DNA of 13,541 bases from Syntrophomonadaceae bacterium (GTDB lineage Bacteria; Bacillota_B; Syntrophomonadia; Syntrophomonadales; Syntrophomonadaceae): contig DAOUSQ010000010.1 in assembly GCA_030627145.1 (NCBI GenBank), positions 1-13,541 on the forward strand, given 5' to 3'. The translations under genes and the position numbers were made by a program. Of the stretch, positions 1-7,075 are shown piece by piece; within the stretch, counting starts at the first letter, position 1, and each line of letters opens with the position of its first letter. The notes beneath the pieces were generated by a model. The model saw nothing but the letters and a program-made list of their open reading frames with translations, made no database searches and was not told the DNA's origin.

Positions 1-488
1 GCCAGCATGTCCTCGAGTGAACGACCCGAAAGCTTACCATAATCTTTGAAAGCTTTTACCCTGAAAAAAACATCCCCTTCAACTTCGTAAGCAAATCCCT
101 TGTCTATTAAGGTGCTTACTGCATTTATTATTTCCGGTATATGCTCACTTACCCTGGGATGTACATCAGCCCTGATTACATTTAAAGCATCTATATCCTT
201 AAAGTACTCATTAATATAATTTTCTGCCAGTTTAATCGGGTCTCTCTTTTCCTCCCTGGCTCGATTTATTATTTTATCATCCACATCAGTAAAGTTTTGT
301 ATATAAGTTACTTCATAACCCCTGAATTTGAGATAACGACGAAAAGTATCAAAGACAATAACAGGTCGTGCATTCCCCAGATGAATATAATTATACGTCG
401 TAGGTCCACATACGTATATATTGACTTTATGCGGATTCAATGTTAACAGTTCTTCTTTTTTCCCGCTTAGAGTATTGTATATTTTCAT
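1..488 (-). CDS. cysS: Cysteinyl-tRNA synthetase, N-terminal part (cut by window edge)
   Basis: CysS charges tRNA-Cys with cysteine in the cytoplasm. Only the first 162 codons are in the window; the 3' end lies beyond base 1. The protein begins [19 protein letters not shown] and shows the class-I synthetase signature of this family: a zinc-ligand cysteine in [19 protein letters not shown], with HLGN as the HIGH motif, followed by [13 protein letters not shown] and the conserved [10 protein letters not shown] block. The ATG at 486-488 is set by a GGGAGG site at 498-503, nine bases upstream. The start lies 62 nt inside the cysE reading frame, in a different frame, so the two genes are co-transcribed and probably translationally linked. 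The T-box upstream of cysE should control both. No stop or frameshift is seen in the visible part. Identity is firm from motif and gene order. Confidence 0.96.
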   Translation of the reverse strand, partial: MKIYNTLSGKKEELLTLNPHKVNIYVCGPTTYNYIHLGNARPVIVFDTFRRYLKFRGYEVTYIQNFTDVDDKIINRAREEKRDPIKLAENYINEYFKDIDALNVIRADVHPRVSEHIPEIINAVSTLIDKGFAYEVEGDVFFRVKAFKDYGKLSGRSLEDML

Positions 489-1149
489 TTATTTTAACCT
501 CCCTATTTAATAATTCCAGTTGTTTTTCCAATTCGTCTATTTTTGCCTGCATAGCTTCCAGGGTATCTGCTATTGGATCTGGAAGCATATGATGTTCAAG
601 GTCAACTTCAATCTTACCATCCTCAACTTTCGCACCGTCACGTACTACTATTCTTCCTGGAACTCCCACAACCGTACAATTTGGAGGAACACTTTTTAAT
701 ACTACAGAACCTCCCCCAATCTTTACATTGTCACCTATAACAAAAGACCCCAGTACTTTAGCACCTGCACTAATGGTAACATTGTTGCCGATGGTAGGAT
801 GACGTTTACCTTTTTCCTTTCCTGTACCACCCAGGGTTACTCCCTGGTAAAGAGTTACATTATCACCTATCTCTGTTGTTTCACCAATAACTATTCCACC
901 TCCATGATCAATAAAGAAGCCTTCACCTATTTTCGCTCCGGGATGTATTTCTATACCTGTAATAAAACGACTAATATGCGAAACTACTCTTGCCAGAAAA
1001 TAACATTTCTTTTTGTATAAAAAATGGGCTAAGCGATGGTTAATTATCGCTTGAAATCCTGGGTAGCAAAAAATGATTTCAAGAATACTACGCGCTGCAG
1101 GATCTCTTTCAAAAACTACCTTAATATCTCTTTTTATTGTCGATAACAC
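427..1149 (-). CDS. cysE: Serine O-acetyltransferase
   Basis: CysE transfers acetyl from acetyl-CoA to L-serine, giving O-acetylserine, the first committed step of cysteine synthesis. The 240-residue protein (GTG start at 1149) has the helical N-terminal region with [17 protein letters not shown], then left-handed beta-helix hexapeptide repeats from about residue 65. [12 protein letters not shown] (D81, H82) and KRHPTIGNN (H117) are the usual active-site segments of the family. The C-terminal tail, roughly residues 190-220, looks like a coiled coil ([20 protein letters not shown]). A longer reading from an ATG at 1191 is possible, but that ATG lies in the T-box terminator stem, whereas AAAAGGAGG at 1156-1164 is placed six bases before the GTG, so GTG is preferred. 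The last 20 codons overlap cysS, giving a tail somewhat longer than the roughly 217 residues of the Bacillus enzyme. Expression is under T-box control. Confidence 0.95.
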   Translation of the reverse strand: MLSTIKRDIKVVFERDPAARSILEIIFCYPGFQAIINHRLAHFLYKKKCYFLARVVSHISRFITGIEIHPGAKIGEGFFIDHGGGIVIGETTEIGDNVTLYQGVTLGGTGKEKGKRHPTIGNNVTISAGAKVLGSFVIGDNVKIGGGSVVLKSVPPNCTVVGVPGRIVVRDGAKVEDGKIEVDLEHHMLPDPIADTLEAMQAKIDELEKQLELLNREVKINENIQYSKREKRRTVNIESA

Positions 1150-1155
1150 TTTGAT

Positions 1156-1164
1156 CCTCCTTTT
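1156..1164 (-). promoter_or_regulatory. Ribosome binding site deciding the cysE GTG start
   Basis: AAAAGGAGG on the minus strand, followed by ATCAAA and then GTG (1147-1149). It lies just beyond the T-box terminator, so it is transcribed only on readthrough. It decides the GTG start against the upstream in-frame ATG at 1189-1191. Confidence 0.85.
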
Positions 1165-1177
1165 GGCTTTATTAATT

Positions 1178-1213
1178 AAAAAGCCTTTCATCTCTACAAA
1201 GAGACGAAAGGCT
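1178..1213 (-). terminator. T-box regulated intrinsic terminator
   Basis: On the minus strand, AGCCTTTCGTCTCT (1200-1213) pairs over 14 positions (one G-U) with AGAGATGAAAGGCT (1182-1195) around a TTGT loop, followed by five Ts and an AT-rich run. It directly follows the T-box antiterminator sequence, as expected for the competing terminator of a T-box leader. Confidence 0.92.
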
Positions 1214-1438
1214 ATACTTCCGTGGTCCCACCCTATTTAAGTAATGTCATAGATAAACACACTCCACTTTAAAAATGTAACGGTTTTACCGGATATACTT
1301 ACTATCTTTTCAGTATACCTGCTCCCGGGTGCATTTTCAGCGACTTCATACTGTGAAAAGGCTCTCAGCCGGTGACCTCTTCTCTCTAGCAGCGATCGAC
1401 GCATACTTCTCCCATTCACTGCAGTTAATTATTTAATT
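1178..1438 (-). promoter_or_regulatory. T-box riboswitch leader, cysteine (UGC) specifier
   Basis: The leader RNA of cysE-cysS. Reading on the minus strand, it has the stem I pieces (AGAGAGG at about 1375-1385, then GGTCACCGGCTGAGAGCC), a specifier-loop context CTGAAAATGCACC in which TGC (1331-1333) is followed by A, a stem III-like segment ending GGTAAAACCGTTA (about 1278-1290), and the highly conserved antiterminator T-box AGGGTGGGACCACGG (about 1220-1234). A terminator hairpin follows at once. Known T-box logic is that uncharged tRNA pairs with the specifier codon and, through its CCA end, with the T-box bulge, favouring the antiterminator over the terminator. The UGC specifier fits the downstream cysteine genes. 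The boundary at 1438 is an estimate from the promoter. A 60-codon open frame inside the leader is not a gene. Confidence 0.93.
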
Positions 1439-1444
1439 AGTAAG

Positions 1445-1474
1445 ATTATATGCATGTATAATTGACAATGTCAA
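1445..1474 (-). promoter_or_regulatory. Sigma-A promoter for the T-box-cysE-cysS unit
   Basis: A consensus -35 TTGACA (1469-1474) and consensus -10 TATAAT (1445-1450) separated by 18 bp on the minus strand. Transcription should start near 1438, just before stem I of the T-box. The -35 box is part of a short palindrome, TTGACATTGTCAA, which may be chance or a small operator. Confidence 0.85.
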
Positions 1475-1520
1475 CAGAATCACAAAATATTGCTCAGGTT
1501 AATAATGGTATTTCCCGCTT

Positions 1521-2987
1521 TTATCTCTCTTTTTTACAATTATTTTCAATTAAAGTTATAGAATGTTTTATTCTACGTATTGCTTCATCCTTACCCCAGA
1601 TATTAATTAAATACGGCAAATCAGGTCCATGAGTATTTCCTGTTAAAGCACAGCGCAGGGGCATAAAAACATTTTTAGGTTTTAATTTAAGCTTCTTAAC
1701 AATACTTTTTATATATTTTTTTATCTCATCAGCATCGCTGCTTGTAGGATAATCACAGATAAAGGCTTCTAAAACAGGTAACACACCTTCCCCCCTTAAT
1801 ACATCCAGTGCATCATCATCGTAAACGGGATCATCAAAAAATACCCCGGCCTGCTCTTTAACATCACTTAAACATACAAGTCGATCTTTAACAGCTTCCA
1901 CAAGAAGACTGTACCTGTTATCATCCATTTGTTTGACCTTTTCAGCAAATCTGGAGTTTTCAAGATAAGGTTTTAACTTTATCTTAAGCTCTTCAATATC
2001 TAACTTTTTAATATACTGTTGATTTAACCAGTTTAATTTATCCAGATCAAAAACAGCAGGACTTTTAGATACTTTATCCAGGTTAAAAGCTGTAATTATT
2101 TCATCCTGGGAAAGGATTTCCTCTTCCCCTTCTGGTGCCCATCCCAACAAAGCCAGGAAATTAAAAAGGGCTTGAGGAAGATAACCCATTTCACGATACT
2201 GTATTACTGATGTTGCCCCATGCCGTTTACTCATCTTCTGTCTGTCACTACCAAGAATAAGGGAAATATGCGCAAACTGTGGTCTTTTTAAGTTCAAAGC
2301 GTCATATAACATTAACTGCCGGGGGGTATTTGATAAATGTTCCTCTGCTCTTATAACATGAGTAATTCCCATTAACACGTCATCTATAACTACAGCAAAA
2401 TTATAAGTCGGAAGATTATCCGACTTTATTATAATAAAATCTCCTTCATTGGCACTCTCAAAGCTTACTCGACCTCTAACCATATCATCGACTATATAAA
2501 CCTTATTTTCAGGCACCTTAAAGCGTATAGCTGGTTTTAAACCACTCTTTAATTTCTCCTGAATATCTTCTTTACTTAAATGACGACATTTTCCAGAATA
2601 GTGCACAATTTGCCCATTTTCAAGTAAAGCCTGTCTTTCTTTTTCTAATTCTTCTTCGGTACAAAAGCAGTAGTAAGCCTGTCCAGAATCTAATAATTTT
2701 TGGGCATATTCATTATATATTGAAAGGCGCTCTGTTTGCCTGTACGGACCATTATCACCCTGCGCATCAATGCCTTCTGCCCAGCTAATACCCAGCCATT
2801 TAAGTGAATCTATTATTTCTGTTTCATATTCTCGCCTGGATCTCTCCAGGTCTGTGTCTTCTATTCGCAATATCATTTCCCCGTCATTGTGAGCTGCAAA
2901 CAAATAATTAAACAGGGCTGAACGAGCTCCACCGATATGTAGTGGACCTGTAGGGCTGGGCGCAAACCTGACTTTTATTTTATTCAT
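1521..2987 (-). CDS. gltX: Glutamyl-tRNA synthetase
   Basis: GluRS attaches glutamate to tRNA-Glu, and in many Bacillota also to tRNA-Gln ahead of GatCAB amidation. The 488-residue length is normal for the family. The start region [20 protein letters not shown] carries the class-I HIGH motif (HIGG, residues 17-20); KMSKRHGA (from residue 251) is the KMSKS loop. A zinc site typical of many bacterial GluRS is present: C107, C109, C134 and H136 (YYCFC, then GKCRH). The C-terminal helical anticodon-binding domain follows. A longer in-frame reading to 3086 exists, but the ATG at 2985-2987 is preceded by GGGAGGAAA (2993-3001) and starts exactly at the family's N-terminus, while the extra 33 residues come from repeat DNA. 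gltX ends 47 bp before the cysE promoter; I see no clear terminator between them. Confidence 0.97.
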   Translation of the reverse strand: MNKIKVRFAPSPTGPLHIGGARSALFNYLFAAHNDGEMILRIEDTDLERSRREYETEIIDSLKWLGISWAEGIDAQGDNGPYRQTERLSIYNEYAQKLLDSGQAYYCFCTEEELEKERQALLENGQIVHYSGKCRHLSKEDIQEKLKSGLKPAIRFKVPENKVYIVDDMVRGRVSFESANEGDFIIIKSDNLPTYNFAVVIDDVLMGITHVIRAEEHLSNTPRQLMLYDALNLKRPQFAHISLILGSDRQKMSKRHGATSVIQYREMGYLPQALFNFLALLGWAPEGEEEILSQDEIITAFNLDKVSKSPAVFDLDKLNWLNQQYIKKLDIEELKIKLKPYLENSRFAEKVKQMDDNRYSLLVEAVKDRLVCLSDVKEQAGVFFDDPVYDDDALDVLRGEGVLPVLEAFICDYPTSSDADEIKKYIKSIVKKLKLKPKNVFMPLRCALTGNTHGPDLPYLINIWGKDEAIRRIKHSITLIENNCKKER

Positions 2988-3014
2988 AAAAATTTCCTCC
3001 CTTGCACAACGATA

Positions 3015-3042
3015 ATTATAACATTTCGATTTGAACTTTAAA
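3015..3042 (-). promoter_or_regulatory. Candidate promoter for gltX
   Basis: TATAAT (3015-3020, perfect -10) with TTTAAA (3037-3042, 4 of 6 for -35) 16 bp upstream on the minus strand, about 30 bp before the gltX start. The -10 is good, the -35 weak, so this is a tentative call. Confidence 0.4.
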
Positions 3043-3071
3043 TAGATATTTTCAGGCTTTAATAGACGCGG

Positions 3072-3086
3072 GTTCGCTTCGCTCAC
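3072..3086 (+). repeat. Palindrome-family 15-mer, copy 1
   Basis: GTTCGCTTCGCTCAC, matching copy 2 (3232-3246) at 13 of 15 positions and copy 3 (3273-3287) at 13 of 15. It is followed by a separate AGCCC-TTC-GGGCT hairpin (3090-3102) and seven Ts (3102-3108). Confidence 0.65.
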
Positions 3087-3089
3087 TTG

Positions 3090-3108
3090 AGCCCTTCGGG
3101 CTTTTTTT
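3090..3108 (+). terminator. Terminator-like hairpin with T7, no upstream gene
   Basis: AGCCC (3090-3094), loop TTC, GGGCT (3098-3102) and a T7 tract on the plus strand. It has the shape of an intrinsic terminator, but points against the flanking minus-strand genes and no plus-strand gene precedes it. It may be part of a repeat family, or block antisense transcription. Confidence 0.4.
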
Positions 3109-3184
3109 AGACACAGGTTAACACTATTTTAGCCTTTATTACATGCACTGTATTAGTTAATATCCATACTGCCAACCCAATAAA

Positions 3185-3214
3185 TATCTGTGCGTATCCG
3201 TGTTTATCTGTGGT
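3185..3214 (+). repeat. Decamer tandem repeat, three copies
   Basis: TATCTGTGCG, TATCCGTGTT and TATCTGTGGT follow one another with an exact 10-bp period. A detached fourth copy, TATCCGCGTT, lies at 3301-3310. The array is followed by a T7 run at 3218-3224. Confidence 0.7.
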
Positions 3215-3230
3215 TAATTTTTTTGGTTTG

Positions 3231-3247
3231 GGTGAGCTTCGCTCACC
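3231..3247. repeat. Perfect hairpin, palindrome-family copy 2
   Basis: GGTGAGC-TTC-GCTCACC: a perfect 7-bp stem with a 3-nt loop. It is the most symmetrical of the three related 15-mers in this intergenic region and is followed 16 bases later by seven Ts. Confidence 0.7.
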
Positions 3248-3272
3248 GAAGGCCCTGCGTTCCTTTTTTTGA

Positions 3273-3287
3273 GTTCGCTTTGCTCGC
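3273..3287 (+). repeat. Palindrome-family 15-mer, copy 3
   Basis: GTTCGCTTTGCTCGC, 13 of 15 identical to copy 1. A T7 run (3290-3296) follows directly, and GAG/CTC flank it, so a weak terminator-like fold is possible. Confidence 0.6.
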
Positions 3288-3413
3288 TCTTTTTTTGTAT
3301 TATCCGCGTTAATCCATACCCGAAGGGTCTACGTGCGATGGAGTCGCCAGCGTTTATTTAAATTATGCTGTTACGCAACATATGTCAAATGTGAAACTTG
3401 AGAACATATTATA

Positions 3414-4316
3414 TTATATTACACTTTGAATACTATCTCTTAATCTATTTAATAAATCAATTAATTTTCTAATAAGTCCTATTGCTTCGTTCCCGGTATC
3501 TCTTATCTCTCCAAGGTTTCTTTCCAGGCTTTTCAGCTGTTCGTCAATCTTACTAACATTAATATTTAACTGGTTTACTTTTTGCATTAAATTAATGATT
3601 TGTTCAATTTGAGCTTCTGATAGGTTTATATTTAAGTCACCAGTTACCTCTATAATTATCTTTTTTATTTCTTCCGGATCTGATGTGTTTCTTTCGATAA
3701 CCTTTCTTTTTACTTCATAAATAATTTTTTGTGCATTATTCTTACCTACTTCTTGCCCAAGCTCTGTAGTTTCAGCTATTTCCTGATGTGCTGTCTCTTT
3801 AGCATTTTCATTTAATTTTTCTCCACTAGCTGATTCAAAGGCCTTTATAATCCCGGTTAATGCAGCTGTTCCAGAAACTTTAAAAGGAGCAGCAACAATA
3901 ACACGTGCATCCTTGATGCCTGCCGTGGACAGCGCATTGGCATACATAAAAGGAGTAATTGCCGTAATATTATTTTCCTGGACCTCAATACCGCTTCCTT
4001 TATCAAGTAATTCACAATAAGCAGAAGAGATAGCTCTTGTACCTATAAGGTTTTCATCTACCACTCCCTGCAGGTACCTTCTTTCTTCCTTATTACTCAC
4101 GGTAATAAAACGTGTATCACGCCCCCCCAGCCATTTACTAAAATAGTCCGTAACTAATTTTTTCTGCTCATCATTAAGGTCCTGCCCCAAACTGATTACT
4201 ATTCGCGATTCTTCGCCTCCAGCACCTGTAATTCTACTTTCCCCTTTAAAATAAGTTATCCCTGCTACCAGTGTAACAACTACCACCAGAATAATTAAAG
4301 TTCTGCTGTGTATCAT
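3414..4316 (-). CDS. DUF1002 family protein (YpuA-like), exported or membrane-anchored
   Basis: A 300-residue protein of unknown function. The N-terminus (MIHSRTLIILVVVVTLVAGITYF) is a signal peptide or single membrane anchor at about residues 6-23 with no clear cleavage motif, so most of the protein should lie outside the membrane. Residues about 40-165 match what I know of DUF1002, the family of Bacillus YpuA: note GTRAISSAYCELLDKGSGI, ITPFMYANALSTAGIKDARV and AAPFKVSGTAALTGIIKAFE. The C-terminal third is charged and helical, with a likely coiled coil (about 240-295). ATG at 4314-4316 follows an AGGAGG site. It sits alone, with its own promoter upstream and repeat-rich DNA on both sides, interrupting the usual ispF-gltX neighbourhood. 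The family assignment is from memory of conserved segments; the role is unknown. Confidence 0.85.
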   Translation of the reverse strand: MIHSRTLIILVVVVTLVAGITYFKGESRITGAGGEESRIVISLGQDLNDEQKKLVTDYFSKWLGGRDTRFITVSNKEERRYLQGVVDENLIGTRAISSAYCELLDKGSGIEVQENNITAITPFMYANALSTAGIKDARVIVAAPFKVSGTAALTGIIKAFESASGEKLNENAKETAHQEIAETTELGQEVGKNNAQKIIYEVKRKVIERNTSDPEEIKKIIIEVTGDLNINLSEAQIEQIINLMQKVNQLNINVSKIDEQLKSLERNLGEIRDTGNEAIGLIRKLIDLLNRLRDSIQSVI

Positions 4317-4366
4317 TATTTATAACCTCCTGCTGTTTTAAACTAGTGTTCCTCCCACAGCAGATA

Positions 4367-4395
4367 TTTATAAATACAACTTTCGCACTTGACAA
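4367..4395 (-). promoter_or_regulatory. Promoter for the DUF1002 gene
   Basis: TTGTCA (4390-4395, 5 of 6 for -35) and TATAAA (4367-4372, 5 of 6 for -10) separated by 17 bp on the minus strand, about 50 bp before the start codon. This suggests the gene is transcribed on its own. Confidence 0.6.
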
Positions 4396-4462
4396 CATAA
4401 TGTTTTTTCATTCCATAAAAAGTATTATTTAAGTGATAGGTGAAGGGGTAAACGTGGGGGGT

Positions 4463-4555
4463 GAGGTGTTAGACGTAAGACGTTAGACATGAAGCAAATA
4501 TAATCATTAAACTTAGAAAAATTTGCTTACAAGAAATCCTTACACCTAACTCCTC
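4463..4555. repeat. Imperfect inverted repeat with a heptamer tandem array
   Basis: The left arm GAGGTGTTAGACGTAAG (4463-4479) matches the reverse complement of the right arm CTTACACCTAACTCCTC (4539-4555) at 14 of 17 positions. The left arm runs into three heptamers: TTAGACG, TAAGACG, TTAGACA (4469-4489). It looks like a small palindromic intergenic element. Confidence 0.6.
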
Positions 4556-4725
4556 ATTCCTTATTTATTATTCTTGGGCAAAAAACATCCATATTTTAGT
4601 ATTACATCAATTTAGATATTGTCAACTATGAAAGTTGATTTATAAATCTTAATTTTATTGCTTTTAAAAGCCTGGTATAAGCCCTTTTGAAGAAAAAATA
4701 TCCAGCGATGTGACGTTGGTGTGGG

Positions 4726-4763
4726 ATAAATGATTTTATCCATTTGCAGTAAGTTTTTCACAA
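4726..4763 (-). repeat. 38-bp dispersed repeat, copy A
   Basis: On the minus strand it reads TTGTGAAAAACTTACTGC and on to ATCATTTAT, matching 12886-12923 on the plus strand with one mismatch in 38 (G against C at position 23). The mismatch here completes a perfect GGATAAA-ATCA-TTTATCC hairpin (4724-4741). It lies just downstream of ispF. Confidence 0.85.
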
Positions 4764-4775
4764 TACTTATAAACA

Positions 4776-5243
4776 TCAATCAACTAAAACAACTGCCTGG
4801 GCAGATATCCCTTCTTCACGCCCTTCAAAACCCAATCTTTCAGTAGTAGTAGCTTTAATACTCACCTGGTCAGGAATTAGTTTAAGAACCCTGGCAATAT
4901 TGGCTCGCATTTCCGGGATATAACCTGCCATCCTGGGGTGTTGAGCAACAATTGTGCTATCAATATTTATTATGGAAAAACCGGCTCTCACTATTTTCTG
5001 TCCTACTACTTCCAATAAATAAAGACTACTAATATCCTTATAGTTCATATCAGAATCAGGAAAATGTTGTCCAATATCTCCCATACCTGTAGCCCCCAGA
5101 AGTGCATCACAAATAGCATGAATAAGTACATCAGCATCCGAATGACCTGAAAGTCCTTTAGGATGGGGAATTTGAACCCCCCCAAGTATTAGTTTTCTAC
5201 CTTCCCGCAGGCAATGAACATCATAACCAGCCCCTATGCGCAA
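4776..5243 (-). CDS. ispF: 2-C-methyl-D-erythritol 2,4-cyclodiphosphate synthase
   Basis: IspF cyclises CDP-methylerythritol 2-phosphate to methylerythritol cyclodiphosphate, releasing CMP, in the MEP isoprenoid pathway. The 155-residue length is standard. Metal ligands are visible: D8 and H10 in GAGYDVHCL, and H42 in [27 protein letters not shown] (D56) and the C-terminal [22 protein letters not shown], which shapes the CDP pocket, are intact. The start codon is TTG (5241-5243): AAGGAGGG lies at 5249-5256 and the first residues RIGAGYDVH fit the family. ispF follows ispD after 28 bp and makes the product two steps after it, so the two are one operon with yacL. A dispersed repeat lies just downstream. 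Confidence 0.97.
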   Translation of the reverse strand: MRIGAGYDVHCLREGRKLILGGVQIPHPKGLSGHSDADVLIHAICDALLGATGMGDIGQHFPDSDMNYKDISSLYLLEVVGQKIVRAGFSIINIDSTIVAQHPRMAGYIPEMRANIARVLKLIPDQVSIKATTTERLGFEGREEGISAQAVVLVD

Positions 5244-5248
5244 AAAAT

Positions 5249-5256
5249 CCCTCCTT
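5249..5256 (-). promoter_or_regulatory. Ribosome binding site deciding the ispF TTG start
   Basis: AAGGAGGG on the minus strand, five bases before TTG. No ATG or GTG lies at a suitable position, so the strong site fixes the rare start codon. Confidence 0.85.
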
Positions 5257-5271
5257 GCACTCTACGTATGC

Positions 5272-5967
5272 CTACCCCTTACCATTCAATAAGCCCTGTG
5301 CTATTATCAGGTCTTCCGGGGTGGTTATTTTTATATTTTTATAATCCCCAGATACTATTTTAACCCCACCAGAGTGATTTTCAAAAACAGATGCATCATC
5401 AGTTCCAGTAAATCCTTTCTCATAAGCCTTTTTATAGGCTCTTCTCAGTTTATCATAATCGAAAATCTGCGGAGTCTGAATAGCCATAATGCTTGATCTA
5501 TCCAATGTGTGCTTCACAAAACCATTTTTGTCCATTATTTTCAAGGTATCCCGCACAGGTATCCCAGGAACAGCCGCCCCCCATTCCCGGGCTGCTTCAA
5601 AAACCCTTTTTAATAGCTCACTTGTCAAAATTGGTCTTGCCCCATCGTGTACAGCAACAAAATCAGTTGCTTCTCCCAAATGCTTCAATCCAGTCCATAC
5701 CGAATCCTGTCTTTCCTTTCCTCCGGCTATTACTTTACTGATTTTTTTATATCCATACTTTTGTACTATTTCTTTTTCACAATACTCAGTTTCCCTGGAA
5801 TTGGCTACAATAATTATTTCATCAACCGGCTTAAATTTTTCAAAAACATCTAAAGAATAAGTTAGAACCGGACGAGAATTTAAAAGTAAATATTGTTTAT
5901 TAGTTGTACTTCCCATTCTGCTGCCGATCCCTGCTGCCGCAATAACAACCCTGAGGTTGTTAACCAT
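5272..5967 (-). CDS. ispD: 2-C-methyl-D-erythritol 4-phosphate cytidylyltransferase
   Basis: IspD couples CTP to methylerythritol 4-phosphate, giving CDP-methylerythritol, in the MEP pathway. The 231-residue protein has the nucleotide-binding N-terminus VVIAAAGIGSRMGS with NKQYLLL, the VHDGARP segment near residue 108, PVRDTLKIMD, and RSSIMAIQTPQIFDYDKL followed by TGTDDASVFE, all signatures of the family. ATG at 5965-5967 follows a GAGGTG site. The gene begins inside the end of yacL with an 8-nt overlap (ATGGTTAA holds both the ispD start and the yacL stop), which suggests translational coupling. ispF comes 28 bp later, the usual pairing. No oddities seen. Confidence 0.97.
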   Translation of the reverse strand: MVNNLRVVIAAAGIGSRMGSTTNKQYLLLNSRPVLTYSLDVFEKFKPVDEIIIVANSRETEYCEKEIVQKYGYKKISKVIAGGKERQDSVWTGLKHLGEATDFVAVHDGARPILTSELLKRVFEAAREWGAAVPGIPVRDTLKIMDKNGFVKHTLDRSSIMAIQTPQIFDYDKLRRAYKKAYEKGFTGTDDASVFENHSGGVKIVSGDYKNIKITTPEDLIIAQGLLNGKG

Positions 5968-7069
5968 AAAAATTCACCTCTTGTACATCCTGTAAAGAAT
6001 CTTTAATGCCGCGTTGTTTTTCTTCCCTAAGTTTACGTGTAAAAATCATTCTGCCTGCTGCAGTTTGAAAAACACTTGTAACCATTACTTCAAGATCATG
6101 GCCAATTTCATTATAGGCATCTTCTACAACTACCATTGTGCCATCATCAAGATATCCAACACCCTGGCCGGTTTCCTTGCCCTCTTTTATAATGTTAATA
6201 TGCATTGTCTCTCCAGGATAGACTATCACTTTAACAGCATTAGCCAGTTCATTAAAATTTAGTACAGTTATGCCCTGTAATTCTGCAACTTTATTTAGAT
6301 TGTAGTCATTAGTAATAATACTGGCTTTAAGTTCTTTACAAAGACGTATTAATTTAGCATCAACTTCTTTTTCCTTATGTATATTTGTTTCAATTATATC
6401 AATTTTTATATTAGAATTCTTCTGCATTTTGGATAGAAGTTCCAGTCCACGCCTTCCTTTATTACGTCTAATGTTATCTGAAGAATCCGCAATATGCTGT
6501 AATTCTTCAATGACAAAAGTTGGTACAATTAAAGACCCTTCAAGAAAATTACTCAGGCATACATCATATACACGACCGTCAATTATAGCACTCGTATCAA
6601 TTACTTTATAATTTGCCCCACTATCAGGAATATCTTTTTTTCCCTTATCTGTCCCTACTGGAAACATTTTAAAAACATCAAAAGCCCGTCTTGTCCCTAT
6701 CTTCAGGCCTATATAAACACTAAGAAAAAAAATACCAATTGTCAAATAACTTCCCGCACCGTGTATCATGGAAAGGGGATAGCTGCTTAAGACACCTACA
6801 AGAATACCTACTATTAGCCCTGCTGTCCCCCCCAGTAATATTTCAATCGAAGTATTATCCAGAAATTGATTAAACTTATTTACACTCTTTTTCAAAAGAA
6901 CAATACCCCGGTCTGATAAAATATAGAAAATTAAAAAAGCTGCTGCACCCAGTACCAATTTCCAAGCTCCATTTAAGAGTAAATAAATGTCGGATGCGTA
7001 TACCACCCAGATTCCAAATATAAGTGCAAAAATTAATAACGATTTGGATATTTTAAACTTATTATACAT
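5960..7069 (-). CDS. yacL: Membrane PIN/TRAM domain protein (YacL family)
   Basis: A 369-residue integral membrane protein of the YacL type. Four hydrophobic segments fill residues about 9-27, 36-52, 76-98 and 107-122. A PIN nuclease-like domain follows (about 155-275), with acidic residues at expected places: D158 in VIDTSAIIDGRVYDV, the EE pair at 188-189, D237 and D255 in ITNDYNLNKVAE. A TRAM RNA-binding-type domain (about 285-347, YPGETMHINIIKEGKETGQGVGYLDDGTMVVVEDA) ends the protein. Family knowledge suggests RNA cleavage at the membrane; the substrate is not known to me. ATG at 7067-7069 is chosen because GGAGGTG lies six bases upstream; another in-frame ATG at 7084 overlaps that site. 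Its stop overlaps ispD by 8 nt. No clear promoter was found in the 7070-7213 upstream stretch. Confidence 0.94.
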   Translation of the reverse strand: MYNKFKISKSLLIFALIFGIWVVYASDIYLLLNGAWKLVLGAAAFLIFYILSDRGIVLLKKSVNKFNQFLDNTSIEILLGGTAGLIVGILVGVLSSYPLSMIHGAGSYLTIGIFFLSVYIGLKIGTRRAFDVFKMFPVGTDKGKKDIPDSGANYKVIDTSAIIDGRVYDVCLSNFLEGSLIVPTFVIEELQHIADSSDNIRRNKGRRGLELLSKMQKNSNIKIDIIETNIHKEKEVDAKLIRLCKELKASIITNDYNLNKVAELQGITVLNFNELANAVKVIVYPGETMHINIIKEGKETGQGVGYLDDGTMVVVEDAYNEIGHDLEVMVTSVFQTAAGRMIFTRKLREEKQRGIKDSLQDVQEVNFYG

Positions 7070-7075
7070 TAAATA

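Larger units (their letters stand above)
2988..3413. other. Intergenic region gltX / DUF1002 gene, repeat-rich
   Basis: A stretch of 426 bp without a convincing gene. It holds the gltX promoter candidate (about 3015-3042), three related 15-mers rich in GCTTCGCTC, a three-copy decamer repeat, small hairpins and four separate runs of exactly seven Ts on the plus strand (3102-3108, 3218-3224, 3264-3270, 3290-3296). The part from 3315 to 3413 shows only a small ACCCGAAGGGT hairpin and AT-rich sequence. It resembles decayed or non-autonomous intergenic repeat DNA. Confidence 0.7.
4317..4775. other. Intergenic region DUF1002 gene / ispF, with repeats
   Basis: A stretch of 459 bp with no convincing gene on either strand. 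It holds the promoter of the DUF1002 gene, an imperfect inverted repeat with an embedded heptamer array (4463-4555), a CTTTTAAAAG palindrome (4671-4680) and one copy of a 38-bp dispersed repeat (4726-4763) beginning 12 bp past the ispF stop. I see no good intrinsic terminator with a T tract for ispF. Confidence 0.7.

Noticed and set aside
1150..1191. ATG start for cysE at 1191
   Set aside because: It sits in the T-box terminator stem and lacks a ribosome site; the GTG at 1149 has AAAAGGAGG at the right distance.
1237..1419. A 60-codon minus-strand open frame upstream of cysE
   Set aside because: It lies wholly inside the T-box leader RNA and has no ribosome site or protein-like composition.
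2988..3086. N-terminal extension of gltX by 33 codons
   Set aside because: The extension crosses the candidate promoter and repeat DNA; the ATG at 2987 has a good ribosome site and matches the family N-terminus.
3185..3214. CRISPR-like array
   Set aside because: The 10-bp units are contiguous without spacers, so this is a short tandem repeat.
5489..5860. Plus-strand open frames of 68 to 123 codons opposite ispD
   Set aside because: They are shadows of the strongly supported ispD frame and show no recognisable protein features.
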